Shown: positions 15,208 through 23,549, numbered from the stretch's first letter. The stretch is 64,000 nt of DNA from Subtercola frigoramans (GCF_016907385.1 NZ_JAFBBU010000001.1:62001-126000); one strand, 5' to 3'. Notes: generated by a model not told the origin, from the sequence alone. Numbers and translations: made by a program.

Positions 15208-16392
15208 GTGACACCCGCGACTCCCGACGTAACGGCTGCCCGACGACGCCGCTGGCCGACGGTGGTGGTGGCGGTCATCGCGGCCCTGGCACTGGTTGCG
15301 GGCGGGGTGCTCGGTGCTGCAGCGCTCCTCGTGAAGCAGGCACCAGCGGTGTCGACCCTGTCGGCCGCGAAACTGGGCACCTGGAGCAGTGTCGTCGTGG
15401 CTGCCCCCGCCGCGAACGGCGATGGAACACCCTTCACCATCTTCGTCAAGCCCGGCAGCAGTGACAAGGTGATGCTGTTCTTCGGTGACGGTGGCCTCAA
15501 CTGGAACGGAGACACGGCGATCCAGCCGGTCACGCTGGCCTCGAGCATCATCGGTGGTGGCAACTTCTACTCGCCGAACCTGCCCTTCTACGAGGTGAAC
15601 AGCTTCGGCGGCATACTGCGAACGACAGCCGACAACCCCTTCTCGGACTACACCACGGTGTACATCCCGACAACGACGGGAGACCTCGGAGTCGGTGATG
15701 CGACCCGCACCTTCACATCGGAGAGCGGGGAGAAAGCCACGGCCTTCTTCAACGGCTACAACAACACCCGGGCCGCTCTCGACTGGGTGTACGGCCAGGT
15801 CGCGAAGCCCGAAACCGTGCTTGTCGCCGGCACCGGCACCGGTGGGCTCAGCGCCGCGTTCTGGCTGGGCGACGTCGCCGACCACTACGCTTCAGCCGCG
15901 CTCTTCCAGTACTCAGACAGCGCCTACTTCGCCGCCACCGCCTTCCCGAGCGTGGTCGAGGTCTGGGGTGCCGATTTCGAGTCGCGCTACGGCTTCGCGG
16001 TCACTCGCAACCCGCTGAAGGACGCCGTGACCTACAATTCGGCGCGGTACGGATCGCGTCTCACGACCCTCATCTCCCAGACCCTCCTCGACAAGACGCT
16101 CGCCGCCTTCTCCGCCAGTCTCGACGGCGGCTACTATTCCCCGCAGGCCGGCTCCGACTGGAACTACGGACTCAAGTCGACACTCAGGGTTCTCGTCGAC
16201 TCCCTGCCAGGCGTGAGCGTGTTCCTCACGAACGTCGATGCCGACAGTCGCGGCGAGACACCCCACATTCTTGCCAGTAGAGACCGGTACACGTCGTCGG
16301 AACAAGACGGAGTCACCCTCGAAACCTGGTTGTCGAACACCGTGAATCACGGCGACAGTCGCTCATTCGGGCTCGAGTTTCTCCGGCAGTAG
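15208..16392 (+). CDS. Pectin-acetylesterase-like membrane-anchored protein
   Basis: A 394-residue protein with an N-terminal Arg-rich stretch and one membrane helix (TVVVAVIAALALVAGGVLGA), so the bulk lies outside the cell. The fold resembles the pectin acetylesterase/NOTUM family: FFGDGGLNWNGDT matches its GGGWCW region, VYIPTTTGDLGVGD its PYCTGDxxxG, and NGYNNTRAALDWV its Gy.N..aaldW segment. The nucleophile motif GCSAGGL appears as GTGTGGL near residue 209, so the serine is replaced by glycine. It may be inactive as an esterase or bind rather than cut. GTG at 15208 is the start; no clear ribosome site. Confidence 0.68.
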   Translation: MTPATPDVTAARRRRWPTVVVAVIAALALVAGGVLGAAALLVKQAPAVSTLSAAKLGTWSSVVVAAPAANGDGTPFTIFVKPGSSDKVMLFFGDGGLNWNGDTAIQPVTLASSIIGGGNFYSPNLPFYEVNSFGGILRTTADNPFSDYTTVYIPTTTGDLGVGDATRTFTSESGEKATAFFNGYNNTRAALDWVYGQVAKPETVLVAGTGTGGLSAAFWLGDVADHYASAALFQYSDSAYFAATAFPSVVEVWGADFESRYGFAVTRNPLKDAVTYNSARYGSRLTTLISQTLLDKTLAAFSASLDGGYYSPQAGSDWNYGLKSTLRVLVDSLPGVSVFLTNVDADSRGETPHILASRDRYTSSEQDGVTLETWLSNTVNHGDSRSFGLEFLRQ

Positions 16393-16416
16393 CCTTCGGG
16401 TGGTTGACTGAAGGCT

Positions 16417-17823
16417 ATGGATGCTGAACCCGACTACATCGACGACTTTGCCCAGTTCATCACCGCGTCTCCCTCGTCGTACCACGCTGTCGCAGAGGTT
16501 GCCCGGCAACTATCGGCCGCGGGCTTCACCGAACTCGACGAGCGGGAGGAGTGGCCGAGCCCCGAGGCCAGAGCGGACGGCGCCGACGGGTCACCAGCTC
16601 GGCACTACGTGGTGCGCGACGGGTCCATCGTCGCCTGGAGCGTGCCCGCCACTGCCGGCCCCACGACACCGTTCCGCATCGTCGGCACGCACACCGATTC
16701 GCCCGGCTTCAAACTGAAGCCCAAGCCCACCACCTCGTCGAACGGTTGGCTGCAGGCCGGTGTCGAGGTCTACGGCGGCCCCCTGCTGAACTCCTGGCTC
16801 GACCGCGAACTCGAGCTCGCCGGCCGCATCGTCACCGTCGCTGGCACCACGCATCTCGTTCGAACCGGCGCCTTCCTGCGTATCCCACAGCTGGCCATCC
16901 ACCTCGATCGCGATGCCAATACGGGTCTCACGCTCGACCGCCAGCGGCACACCAGCCCGGTCTTCGGGGTCGGCGACCTATCGCAGGCCGACCTGCTCGA
17001 CCACCTCGCCGGCCTCGTGCCCCGGGCCGAGCTCGAGGGCACGGCGTTCCACGACTCTGGCCTCCACGGTTCAGACGTTCTCGGCTATGACATCCTCACC
17101 GCCGACACCGCCCCGCCCCGGAGGTTCGGCCTGGACAACCAGCTCTTCGCTGCGGGACGCATGGACAACCTCAGCTCTGTCTTCGCCGGCCTGGTTGCAC
17201 TGCTCTCGCTGTCGGAGCCCGACAGCCCCGGGCGAAGCGACGGGCACGTGAGCGTACTCGCGTGCTTCGACCACGAAGAACTCGGCTCAGCGTCGCGCTC
17301 AGGCGCAAGTGGCCCACTACTCGACGACATTCTCACGCGCATCTCGGGAGGGTTGGGGGCGACGACCGAGCAGCGGCTCCGGGCCTACGCCGGGTCGTGG
17401 TGCATCTCTGCCGATGCGGGGCATGCCGTGCATCCGAACTACCCAGAGAAGCACGATCCGGTGAATCGCCCGATCGCCGGCGGCGGCCCCCTGCTGAAGA
17501 TCAACGCCAACCAGCGCTACGCGACGGATGCCCGGGGTGCCGCCCTCTGGGCTGACGTCTGCGCCGATGCCGGCGTCAGCTACCAGGAGTTCGTCTCGAA
17601 CAACACCGTGCCGTGCGGCTCGACGATCGGGCCACTGACGGCCACTCGACTGGGAATCAGCACGGTGGACGTCGGGGTGCCCCTGCTGTCGATGCACTCC
17701 GCGCGGGAGCTGGCCCACGTGGCCGACCCACCGGCGCTCTCGGCGGCATTGACGGCATTCCTCGCACCGGCGGAGCGGAGCATATTCGTGGCACGCCACG
17801 CGATCGAGCAGGGGAATGCGTGA
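16417..17823 (+). CDS. M18 family aminopeptidase
   Basis: A 468-residue cytosolic zinc aminopeptidase of family M18 (aspartyl aminopeptidase type). The metal ligands are all visible: His in GTHTDSPGFKLKP, Asp in AAGRMDNLSSVFAGL, Glu pair in ACFDHEELGSASRSGASG, Asp/His in SADAGHAVHPNYPEKHDP and His in LSMHSARELAHVADP. N-terminal FITASPSSYHAVAEVARQL is the conserved opening. It removes N-terminal Asp/Glu (or other) residues from peptides. Its stop overlaps the start of the next gene in TGATG, implying translational coupling. Confidence 0.93.
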   Translation: MDAEPDYIDDFAQFITASPSSYHAVAEVARQLSAAGFTELDEREEWPSPEARADGADGSPARHYVVRDGSIVAWSVPATAGPTTPFRIVGTHTDSPGFKLKPKPTTSSNGWLQAGVEVYGGPLLNSWLDRELELAGRIVTVAGTTHLVRTGAFLRIPQLAIHLDRDANTGLTLDRQRHTSPVFGVGDLSQADLLDHLAGLVPRAELEGTAFHDSGLHGSDVLGYDILTADTAPPRRFGLDNQLFAAGRMDNLSSVFAGLVALLSLSEPDSPGRSDGHVSVLACFDHEELGSASRSGASGPLLDDILTRISGGLGATTEQRLRAYAGSWCISADAGHAVHPNYPEKHDPVNRPIAGGGPLLKINANQRYATDARGAALWADVCADAGVSYQEFVSNNTVPCGSTIGPLTATRLGISTVDVGVPLLSMHSARELAHVADPPALSAALTAFLAPAERSIFVARHAIEQGNA

Positions 17824-19046
17824 TGCGGACCTTCCACGGGAGTGAAGACAAGGGCATGGTCTGGGTCGGAAGCTACACTGCCGACGCGGGTCGCGACGGC
17901 GTCGGGATCGGCGCGCTGAGGGTGCAGAGCGGAGTGCCCACGGCATCCGACTACGTCGACGTCAACATCGACGTCATAGGCATGGCTGAATCGGGCGGAG
18001 GCGCACCGGGTCTGCAGTGGCTGGGAACAGCGAGAGCCCTCCCCTCCCCGTCCTTCCTGGCGACCCACCCGAGGCTGCCCGTCGTGTATGCGGTCGGCGA
18101 GAAGGCACAGACCGTCGGCGCTTATATACGCGCCGGGGAATACGACCTCGAGCCCCTCGGCGAGACCTGGCCCTCCGGTTCCGCTGCCTGTCATGTCGCC
18201 GTTGACCCGCAGGGCCGATTCCTCGTCGTCTCGTGCTGGAACGACGGCAGGCTGGTGCTCTACGACCTCGACGGATCGGGTGCCATCGTCTCACGCTTCG
18301 AAGATGCGACGGCCAGCGACCCCTTCGCCGAGCAGGCAGCGCTCGCAGTCACCACGACGAAGGCTGCCGAGGCTGGGTTCGCGCCGCGGACCAGCCGCGC
18401 TCACTGCAGCATCGTGATCCCCGATGGCCGCGTCGTCAGCACTGACCTCGGGTTCGACCTGGTGCGGGTCTGGCAGTACCGCCCCACCGCCGAGAATTCT
18501 GATGTGTCACCCGAGGCGGCCCCTGGCTCTCGTCTTGTGCTCGACCATGAGATCGTGCTCCCCTTCTGGAGCGGTCCACGCCACCTGGCGCTCCACCCGA
18601 GCGGCGCGCTGCTGGTTCTCACCGAGTACTCGGTGGAAGTCGTCACCATCGCGCCTGCCGAGAACGTGCGTGCCTACGGCCCGTCAGGGCTCCCGCTCCT
18701 GCAGATCACCAGCACGTCGTCGGCGGTCTCAGCGCCGATCGAGCTGTTCGACGCGGCCGCGGAGATCTCTCTGTCGGCCGACGCGCGGTTCGCCTACGTC
18801 ACAGTCCGCGGGTCGAATCGGCTGAGCACCTTGTCGGTGGATGATCGGGGAGCCGTGCATCCGGTTGCCGACGTACCGACCGGCGGCGTCAAGCCTCGTC
18901 ACCATGTTGTTCTCGGCACACACGTGCTCGTGGCCCACACCGAATCGAATGACGTAACACTGTTCGAGCGCGACCCCGCCACGGGCATCCCGAGCCCTGC
19001 TGGCCGGCTGTCGGTCGCAGCGCCGACCGTGCTGGTCCCTGCGTAG
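17823..19046 (+). CDS. Lactonase-family beta-propeller protein (YbhE-type)
   Basis: A 407-residue protein of the 7-bladed lactonase (6-phosphogluconolactonase YbhE/Pgl-like) family. Repeated blade sequences are visible: FLATHPRLPVVYAVGEK, CHVAVDPQGRFLVVSCW, RHLALHPSGALLVLTEYS, SLSADARFAYVTVRGSN and HHVVLGTHVLVAHTESND. ATG at 17823 overlaps the aminopeptidase stop, so both are made from one message. Role in the oxidative pentose phosphate pathway is possible, but many members act on other lactones. The gene ends at 19046, followed by a strong hairpin. Confidence 0.82.
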   Translation: MRTFHGSEDKGMVWVGSYTADAGRDGVGIGALRVQSGVPTASDYVDVNIDVIGMAESGGGAPGLQWLGTARALPSPSFLATHPRLPVVYAVGEKAQTVGAYIRAGEYDLEPLGETWPSGSAACHVAVDPQGRFLVVSCWNDGRLVLYDLDGSGAIVSRFEDATASDPFAEQAALAVTTTKAAEAGFAPRTSRAHCSIVIPDGRVVSTDLGFDLVRVWQYRPTAENSDVSPEAAPGSRLVLDHEIVLPFWSGPRHLALHPSGALLVLTEYSVEVVTIAPAENVRAYGPSGLPLLQITSTSSAVSAPIELFDAAAEISLSADARFAYVTVRGSNRLSTLSVDDRGAVHPVADVPTGGVKPRHHVVLGTHVLVAHTESNDVTLFERDPATGIPSPAGRLSVAAPTVLVPA

Positions 19047-19067
19047 AACGCAGAAGGGGCAGGTGCA

Positions 19068-19118
19068 GGCCTGGCGAGGGGCTCCGGGAACATGCGCTCC
19101 CGGAGCCCCTCGCAGGCC
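19068..19118. terminator. Bidirectional hairpin terminator
   Basis: Arms GCGAGGGGCTCCGGGA (19074-19089) and TCCCGGAGCCCCTCGC (19098-19113) are exact complements with an 8-base loop, extended by GGCCT/AGGCC outside a one-base bulge. It separates the convergent lactonase and csbD genes. Confidence 0.78.
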
Positions 19119-19159
19119 GAACCACCCTATGCAGTGGAGTTACCGCTCCGGTGGAGTCA

Positions 19160-19333
19160 CTACTTCTTGAAGACGTCCTTGACGTTCTCGCCGGCCTTCT
19201 TCGCGCTGGCACCGGCCTGGTCGGCCTTGCCCTCCGCGGTGAGTGAATCGTTGCTGGTGACCTTGCCGGCGGCCTCTTTGGCCTTGCCCGCGAGATCCTG
19301 AGCTGCGTTGTTGATCTTCTCTGAAGCGCCCAT
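19160..19333 (-). CDS. CsbD family stress protein
   Basis: A 57-residue hydrophilic protein, MGASEKINNAAQDLAGKAKE then AAGKVTSNDSLTAEGKADQA, ending ENVKDVFKK. The repeated (A)GKxKEaxGKxxxxxxLxAEGKxDQ pattern is the CsbD signature. Such proteins are induced by general stress (sigma-B regulon in Bacillus) and have no known catalysis. The ATG at 19331-19333 has AAAGGA eight bases upstream. It lies directly next to the Asp23 envelope-stress operon, which fits a shared stress regulon. Confidence 0.88.
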   Translation of the reverse strand: MGASEKINNAAQDLAGKAKEAAGKVTSNDSLTAEGKADQAGASAKKAGENVKDVFKK

Positions 19334-19468
19334 AGTCGGTTATTCCTTTCCTCATTTTCCAGCGCGGGGTTCGCAGCCGGAAGGTCGTGTGTCCAGTCGC
19401 TCCCCGTCGGTGCGGGGTTCTGGAGGTGAAATCTGTTTCTCTGGTGCAAGTCCAGCCGAAGAGACGAA

Positions 19469-20074
19469 TCACTGCAAGCGGGTTGACGACGAGGCGCGAA
19501 CCCTGAATCCTCCGCTCAGCTGGATCACCGCTGCGATGCGGGCACCCAGCTGCTCGTCGAGCGACGCCAGCAGGTTTTCGATAGTGCGAGCCGTTTCCGC
19601 CGGTGAGACGCCCCGTCGACACGTGACGGAGACCTTGAGCACTGACTGCCCCCGCACACGGTAGGTGGAGACCCGTGACGACAGCAGTTCGGGCCGCGAC
19701 TCCATCGCACGCCCGAGAAGCTGCTCGGCCACGCCCGCTTCGACGAGGGTCGAGCCATCGATCGTGGCCGGCGCAGCGAGCAGTCGGCGCGTGTGACCGC
19801 CGCCCTGGCGGAGCACGAAGATCACCAGGATGGCGGCAGCGGCGAGAAGAAGAACGGCGGCGACAGCCAGCAGCCAGCTGTGCCCGAGTGCGGCGAGAGG
19901 AGTGGCGCGCAGCCAGCTCTCCACCGTTATGGTGGCCGCGGGCGCGACCGAACGCCACGCATCGGCAAACGGCTGCGAGCCGGCGAGCAGAATCGCACTG
20001 CCGCCGACGCCGATCAGCACAAGCCCTGCGAGGAGGAGGAGCGTGCGGTTGAGGACGCGATTCGTGCTGTTCAT
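19469..20074 (-). CDS. AmaP-like alkaline-shock membrane anchor protein
   Basis: A 201-residue protein with two N-terminal membrane helices (NRTLLLLAGLVLIGVGGSAI and LLAVAAVLLLAAAAILVIFV) and a cytoplasmic domain with Asp23-like secondary-structure pattern (STYRVRGQSVLKVSVTC, then TIENLLASLDEQLGARIAAV). This matches AmaP, which tethers Asp23 to the membrane in Staphylococcus. ATG at 20072-20074 overlaps the stop of the upstream DUF6286 gene. Last gene of the leftward Asp23 operon. The open frame continues upstream to 20113, but that would run into the preceding gene. Confidence 0.75.
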   Translation of the reverse strand: MNSTNRVLNRTLLLLAGLVLIGVGGSAILLAGSQPFADAWRSVAPAATITVESWLRATPLAALGHSWLLAVAAVLLLAAAAILVIFVLRQGGGHTRRLLAAPATIDGSTLVEAGVAEQLLGRAMESRPELLSSRVSTYRVRGQSVLKVSVTCRRGVSPAETARTIENLLASLDEQLGARIAAVIQLSGGFRVRASSSTRLQ

Positions 20075-20781
20075 GCTCCGACCTTTCCGTGTTCGGCGAC
20101 GGTGACCCGGCACCGGATGCCCGTGCCCAGGGCCAGCGAACCGACGTGTTCCTCAACGGCACGGCGCACTGCCGCGGTGTCGACGGGAACTCCCGACGCC
20201 GGCACGATGTGCACGAGCGCGGTGCGGCCGGACACGCTCACCGTGACGTTGTCAGGGCTGGTTCGCGCTGCACGAGCGGCGTGCCGGGCAATCGACGAGG
20301 CGACAACTTCGTTGTCGGCGATGACGACGGCACGCGCGGAGGTGAGCGCACGCCGGGCGCGACGCCCGGGCGACACGGCGACTACGAGCAGGGCCAGGCC
20401 GACGACCACGATGATGAGGCCACCGGCGAGCAGCAACCCGCTCGGGTATGTCGCGGCGTCGGCCGTGCCCGCCGCAAGCGCGGAAGGCGCAGCCAGCAGG
20501 GCCGGCTGCCCGAACAGGCGCAGTACGATCTCCGTCCCGACGTAGGCGAGTACGAGGATGACCACCAGTGCCGTTGCGATCGCCGCTGTGGAGCGGGGGG
20601 AGTGCAACTCGCGGCGGCGCAGCCGCGAGTACAGCCGGGAAAGCCGCGGGTCGGAGTCTGCGCCGACCGCAGCATCCGGAGCGTTCGTGGCGTGTGCACC
20701 AGGCTGCTGCGCCCGAGCAGCGACCGGTCGCGCCGACTCGGTCGTGGCCGTTCGGGACTCAGTCTCCGTCACGCTGGTCAT
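20071..20781 (-). CDS. DUF6286-type membrane protein
   Basis: A 236-residue protein: a disordered Ala/Thr-rich N-terminus, then two membrane helices (AAIATALVVILVLAYVGTEI and GLLLAGGLIIVVVGLALLVV), then a soluble C-terminal domain (TSARAVVIADNEVVASSIAR, NVTVSVSGRTALVHIVPASG). This layout and its position next to asp23 genes match proteins annotated DUF6286 in Actinobacteria. Function is unknown; by context it is part of an envelope-associated Asp23 complex. Overlaps both neighbours by 4 bases. Confidence 0.72.
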   Translation of the reverse strand: MTSVTETESRTATTESARPVAARAQQPGAHATNAPDAAVGADSDPRLSRLYSRLRRRELHSPRSTAAIATALVVILVLAYVGTEIVLRLFGQPALLAAPSALAAGTADAATYPSGLLLAGGLIIVVVGLALLVVAVSPGRRARRALTSARAVVIADNEVVASSIARHAARAARTSPDNVTVSVSGRTALVHIVPASGVPVDTAAVRRAVEEHVGSLALGTGIRCRVTVAEHGKVGA

Positions 20782-21161
20782 TCCACTCTCCGATCGTTTT
20801 CGAGCCGAACGCCGGTCAGTCGAACCTCGACCAGGCCGACGGCCGAGCCCGTGAGTACGCCGACTCGGTGCTTGATCGTGTGCTGGGCAGCGTCGGCGCG
20901 CTGCACCAGGGTGACTGCAGGCTGCGTGCCCGATTCCGCTGGACGGGCCACGCGAGCCGGCGAATCCAGGGGAACCGCCCGGATGGGGGAGGCCACCGCG
21001 ATCGCCAGGCTGCCCTTGTCATCGCCGAGCCGCACGTGCACTGCTTTCGTCGCAACCCCGAGGGCGTCTGCTGCTACGGCGCCGACGACCCGGTCGAGGG
21101 CCCGCGACGAGATCTGGGTGCGCCCGGCCCGGGTTTCAGGAGCCTGCTGTTCGGGCGTCAT
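20778..21161 (-). CDS. Asp23/Gls24-related small protein
   Basis: A 127-residue cytosolic protein. The pattern ISSRALDRVVGAVAADALGV, then VHVRLGDDKGSLAIAVASPI and QHTIKHRVGVLTGSAVGLVE, then VRLTGVRL follows the Asp23/Gls24 fold (helix, strands, helix, final strand), although the classical glycine/valine motifs are degenerate. It is the third gene of the leftward operon, overlapping its neighbours by 4 bases on each side. Likely a partner or paralogue of the canonical Asp23 protein upstream. Confidence 0.65.
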   Translation of the reverse strand: MTPEQQAPETRAGRTQISSRALDRVVGAVAADALGVATKAVHVRLGDDKGSLAIAVASPIRAVPLDSPARVARPAESGTQPAVTLVQRADAAQHTIKHRVGVLTGSAVGLVEVRLTGVRLENDRRVE

Positions 21162-21406
21162 GACGAGGAACGCTTGCCCCTGAACGCCCCGACCAGCGCC
21201 GCGATGTCGAGCCTGCCGTCGAGGGCGCGGCCGATCACGGCACCGAGAGCCATCGCCACCACGACGAAGACGAACGCCCAGAAACCGAGCACGATCCAGG
21301 TGAGGGCGAGAACGGCCCCCACAAGAATGCCGGTCCGGGTTGCGGAGACTCGCGCGGTCACGGGCGCCGGAACCCCGAGGCGCGTGCTGTCGTTGCCGAG
21401 GCTCAC
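21158..21406 (-). CDS. DUF2273-like small membrane protein
   Basis: An 82-residue protein with two membrane segments within GILVGAVLALTWIVLGFWAF and VFVVVAMALGAVIGRALDGR. It resembles the small DUF2273 proteins (AmaP operon members) that contain GxxxGxxxAllwlxxGFw, followed by ALGAxIGRxxDGxLD. It sits between two Asp23-type genes with 4-base overlaps. Role: probable membrane partner of Asp23. Confidence 0.72.
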   Translation of the reverse strand: MSLGNDSTRLGVPAPVTARVSATRTGILVGAVLALTWIVLGFWAFVFVVVAMALGAVIGRALDGRLDIAALVGAFRGKRSSS

Positions 21407-21861
21407 TGGACCCGAGCCTCGGTCTCGGTGCTGGCGTCGTCGGTCGGGATGTAGACGTCGTCGATGGTCACGTTGACCTCGGTTACCTCCATGCCCACGA
21501 GGTCTTCGATGGCCCGGATGATCGACTGCCGAACCCCGTCAGCGACGTCCTGCAGCGGCACCGGGTACTCGGCGACGATTGTCACGTCGACGGCGACCTG
21601 CGTCTCGCCCACCTCGACGCTGATGCCCTGGGAGAGGTCGGTGCTGCTGATCGCGTTGCGGATCGCTCCGATGGCACGGGCCGCACCGCCGCCGAGGGCG
21701 TGAACGCCGGCCACTTCGCGTGCAGCGATGCCGGCGACCTTGGCGATGACGCTGTCGTTGATGACCGTCTTGCCTACGGCGACTTCGGCGCTCGGAGACA
21801 GCGTGGGCGTCGCCACGATCGTGGGGGTCACGCTGGTCGGTGCGGTGTTCGAGTTTGCCAT
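21403..21861 (-). CDS. Asp23/Gls24 family envelope stress response protein
   Basis: A 152-residue protein and the first gene of the leftward operon. The Asp23 signature is clear: VGKTVINDSVIAKVAGIAAR, then EVAGVHALGGGAARAIGAIR, and the strand series VEVGETQVAVDVTIVAEYPV, SIIRAIEDLVGMEVTEVNVT. Family members (Asp23 of Staphylococcus, Gls24 of Enterococcus) form a membrane-proximal layer and respond to cell-envelope stress. ATG at 21859-21861 has AGGAGA seven bases upstream. It is divergent from a sigma-factor gene across 132 bases, which probably controls both directions. Confidence 0.9.
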   Translation of the reverse strand: MANSNTAPTSVTPTIVATPTLSPSAEVAVGKTVINDSVIAKVAGIAAREVAGVHALGGGAARAIGAIRNAISSTDLSQGISVEVGETQVAVDVTIVAEYPVPLQDVADGVRQSIIRAIEDLVGMEVTEVNVTIDDVYIPTDDASTETEARVQ

Positions 21862-21993
21862 GGAACTTCTCCTCGGTTCAAGCCCCCCGCTGGTGCGGGT
21901 GCTGGTGTGCGATAGTCGTTAGTGAGACGGCATCACAGGCTGATTCGTCACGCTCGGAGAAAAAGTTCTGTTCTGAATCGGGGTGCGCGCATC

Positions 21994-22608
21994 GTGGGAG
22001 ACCCTCGACCGTCTCTGCAGACCGAGCAGCCGTCGCAGTCGGCGCAGACACCGCACGACTCGCTGCCACTCGGTGACGCCGACGACCGCACCATCGTGGG
22101 CCGTGCAGCAGATGGCGATGTGCGCGCCTTCGAGGTGCTGGTTCGCCGCTACGGCCCGCTCATGCGCGCCTACGCCACGCGGGTGCTCGGCAACAACGAC
22201 GAGACCGACGATGTTGTGCAGGAGTCATTCATCACCGCGTGGCAGCAGCTGCCGAATCTCAACGACGGCAGTGTTGTGAAGAGCTGGCTGATGCGCATTG
22301 TCAGTCGCAAGAGCATCGACCGCATCCGTGCCCGCAAGCTGCACGTGGACATCGATGATCACGACCAGCCGGCGCCCGCTGCCGACGCCCCCGCGGTGGT
22401 CGCCGAATCCCGTTCCCGACAGGCGGCCCTCAGCGAGGCCCTCTCACGGCTTTCGCCGGAGCAGCGGCAGTGCTGGGTGCTGAAAGAACTCGCGGGTTAC
22501 AGTTACGACGACATAGCCAGCGAGCTCGATGTTCCCGTCTCGACGGTTCGAGGCCTACTGGCCCGGGCGCGAAAGAACGTCATCCGCGAGATGGAGGAGT
22601 GGCGATGA
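21994..22608 (+). CDS. ECF-like RNA polymerase sigma-70 family factor
   Basis: A 204-residue sigma factor. Region 2 is FEVLVRRYGPLMRAYATRVL, then DVVQESFITAWQQLPNLNDG and SWLMRIVSRKSIDRIRARKL. Region 4 is SEALSRLSPEQRQCWVLKEL, then YSYDDIASELDVPVSTVRGL and LARARKNVIREM. The GTG at 21994 is the most plausible start; the frame continues upstream to 21922 with basic residues. It overlaps the next gene in ATGA. Divergent from asp23, so it may drive the envelope-stress regulon including both transcripts; this is inference. Confidence 0.88.
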   Translation: MGDPRPSLQTEQPSQSAQTPHDSLPLGDADDRTIVGRAADGDVRAFEVLVRRYGPLMRAYATRVLGNNDETDDVVQESFITAWQQLPNLNDGSVVKSWLMRIVSRKSIDRIRARKLHVDIDDHDQPAPAADAPAVVAESRSRQAALSEALSRLSPEQRQCWVLKELAGYSYDDIASELDVPVSTVRGLLARARKNVIREMEEWR

Positions 22609-23207
22609 GCGATATTCTCAAGGGCTTCGAGCCCGACGACCTCGACGGCCACACCATCGACGAGCTCAGTGACTACCTCGACTCCGGGCGCCTGCCGGTC
22701 ATCGCTTCGATCGAGAATTCGCCGGGCTGCCAGATCGCGCTCTCGGCGATCGAACGGCTGCGCGCCGTGTCTGGGTCGCTGCTCGACACCGATGCTCTGA
22801 ATGAACCGTCACGCGACGAGAGCTGGATCTCGGGCATCCTGAACCGCATCGGCCTGGAATCCCGGGCGGGCCGCGAGATCCCCATCCAGCACCCCTCTCC
22901 CGCGGCCAAACTCAGTCTCACCGAAGGGGCCGTGCGTGGTCTCATCCGTGCGGCCGGCGACTCGGTTGCCGGCGTGCTCATCGGGCGGTGCCAGCTGGTG
23001 GGCGACGTCAGTGTCCCGGGTGAGCCGATCACCGTTCTGCTCGACGTGAGTGTGTTCTGGGGCGAATCGATGCAGGGTGCGGCCGCCCGCGTTCGCAGCG
23101 CGATCTACGCTGAACTGCTTCGGCACACCGAACTCACCATCGCCTCGATCGACGTGAACATCCACGACGTGCACTTCATCAAGAGCACACCAGACGAGAG
23201 CGAATGA
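22605..23207 (+). CDS. Asp23-domain protein with anti-sigma-like N-terminus
   Basis: A 200-residue protein translationally coupled to the sigma factor (ATGA overlap), the usual place for an anti-sigma factor. Residues 10-60 (GHTIDELSDYLDSGRLPVIA, then IENSPGCQIALSAIERLRAV) resemble the start of zinc-associated anti-sigma domains (H..xDELSxYLDG... C..C), but only one cysteine remains. Residues about 100-190 (LSLTEGAVRGLIRAAGDSVA, then VLLDVSVFWGESMQGAAARV, IASIDVNIHDVHF) have the Asp23/Gls24 pattern. No membrane helix. I infer a cytosolic sigma-binding Asp23 protein; not proven. Confidence 0.66.
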   Translation: MSDILKGFEPDDLDGHTIDELSDYLDSGRLPVIASIENSPGCQIALSAIERLRAVSGSLLDTDALNEPSRDESWISGILNRIGLESRAGREIPIQHPSPAAKLSLTEGAVRGLIRAAGDSVAGVLIGRCQLVGDVSVPGEPITVLLDVSVFWGESMQGAAARVRSAIYAELLRHTELTIASIDVNIHDVHFIKSTPDESE

Positions 23208-23210
23208 CCC

Positions 23211-23549
23211 ATGGATGATCGCACTGCACTCCCTTCGCAACTCAGCGCCGTCGTGCGCGCAGTGCCGGGGGTCGAATCGCTCTATGCGAGTACGCCGGGC
23301 CCGGTCGAGCTGGTCTCCCGGGTGGTCGAACTCGTGACCCAGCGGGAGGTCGAATCGGCCGAGGTCTCGGTTTCGGGCAAGCCGGACAACACGGCCGACC
23401 TGGTCATCAAGGTCACGATCGGGGTCGAGGAGGCTGCCTCGGCGACCGAGGTGTGCCGCGATGTCTACGACTCCATCTGCTCGTTCTTCACCCTGAAGGG
23501 TGAGACCGCGCCCGCCACGATCGCGGTGACTGTCGGCCGTATCGGCTGA
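23211..23549 (+). CDS. Asp23-like small protein
   Basis: A 112-residue protein, three bases after the previous gene. VELVSRVVELVTQREVESAE, then VSVSGKPDNTADLVIKVTIG, and the C-terminal TAPATIAVTVGRI suggest a short Asp23-like alpha/beta fold, with a helix-rich N-terminus (LSAVVRAVPGVESLYASTPG). Sequence similarity is weak; the call rests on secondary-structure pattern and operon position. Third gene of the sigma-factor transcript. Confidence 0.55.
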   Translation: MDDRTALPSQLSAVVRAVPGVESLYASTPGPVELVSRVVELVTQREVESAEVSVSGKPDNTADLVIKVTIGVEEAASATEVCRDVYDSICSFFTLKGETAPATIAVTVGRIG

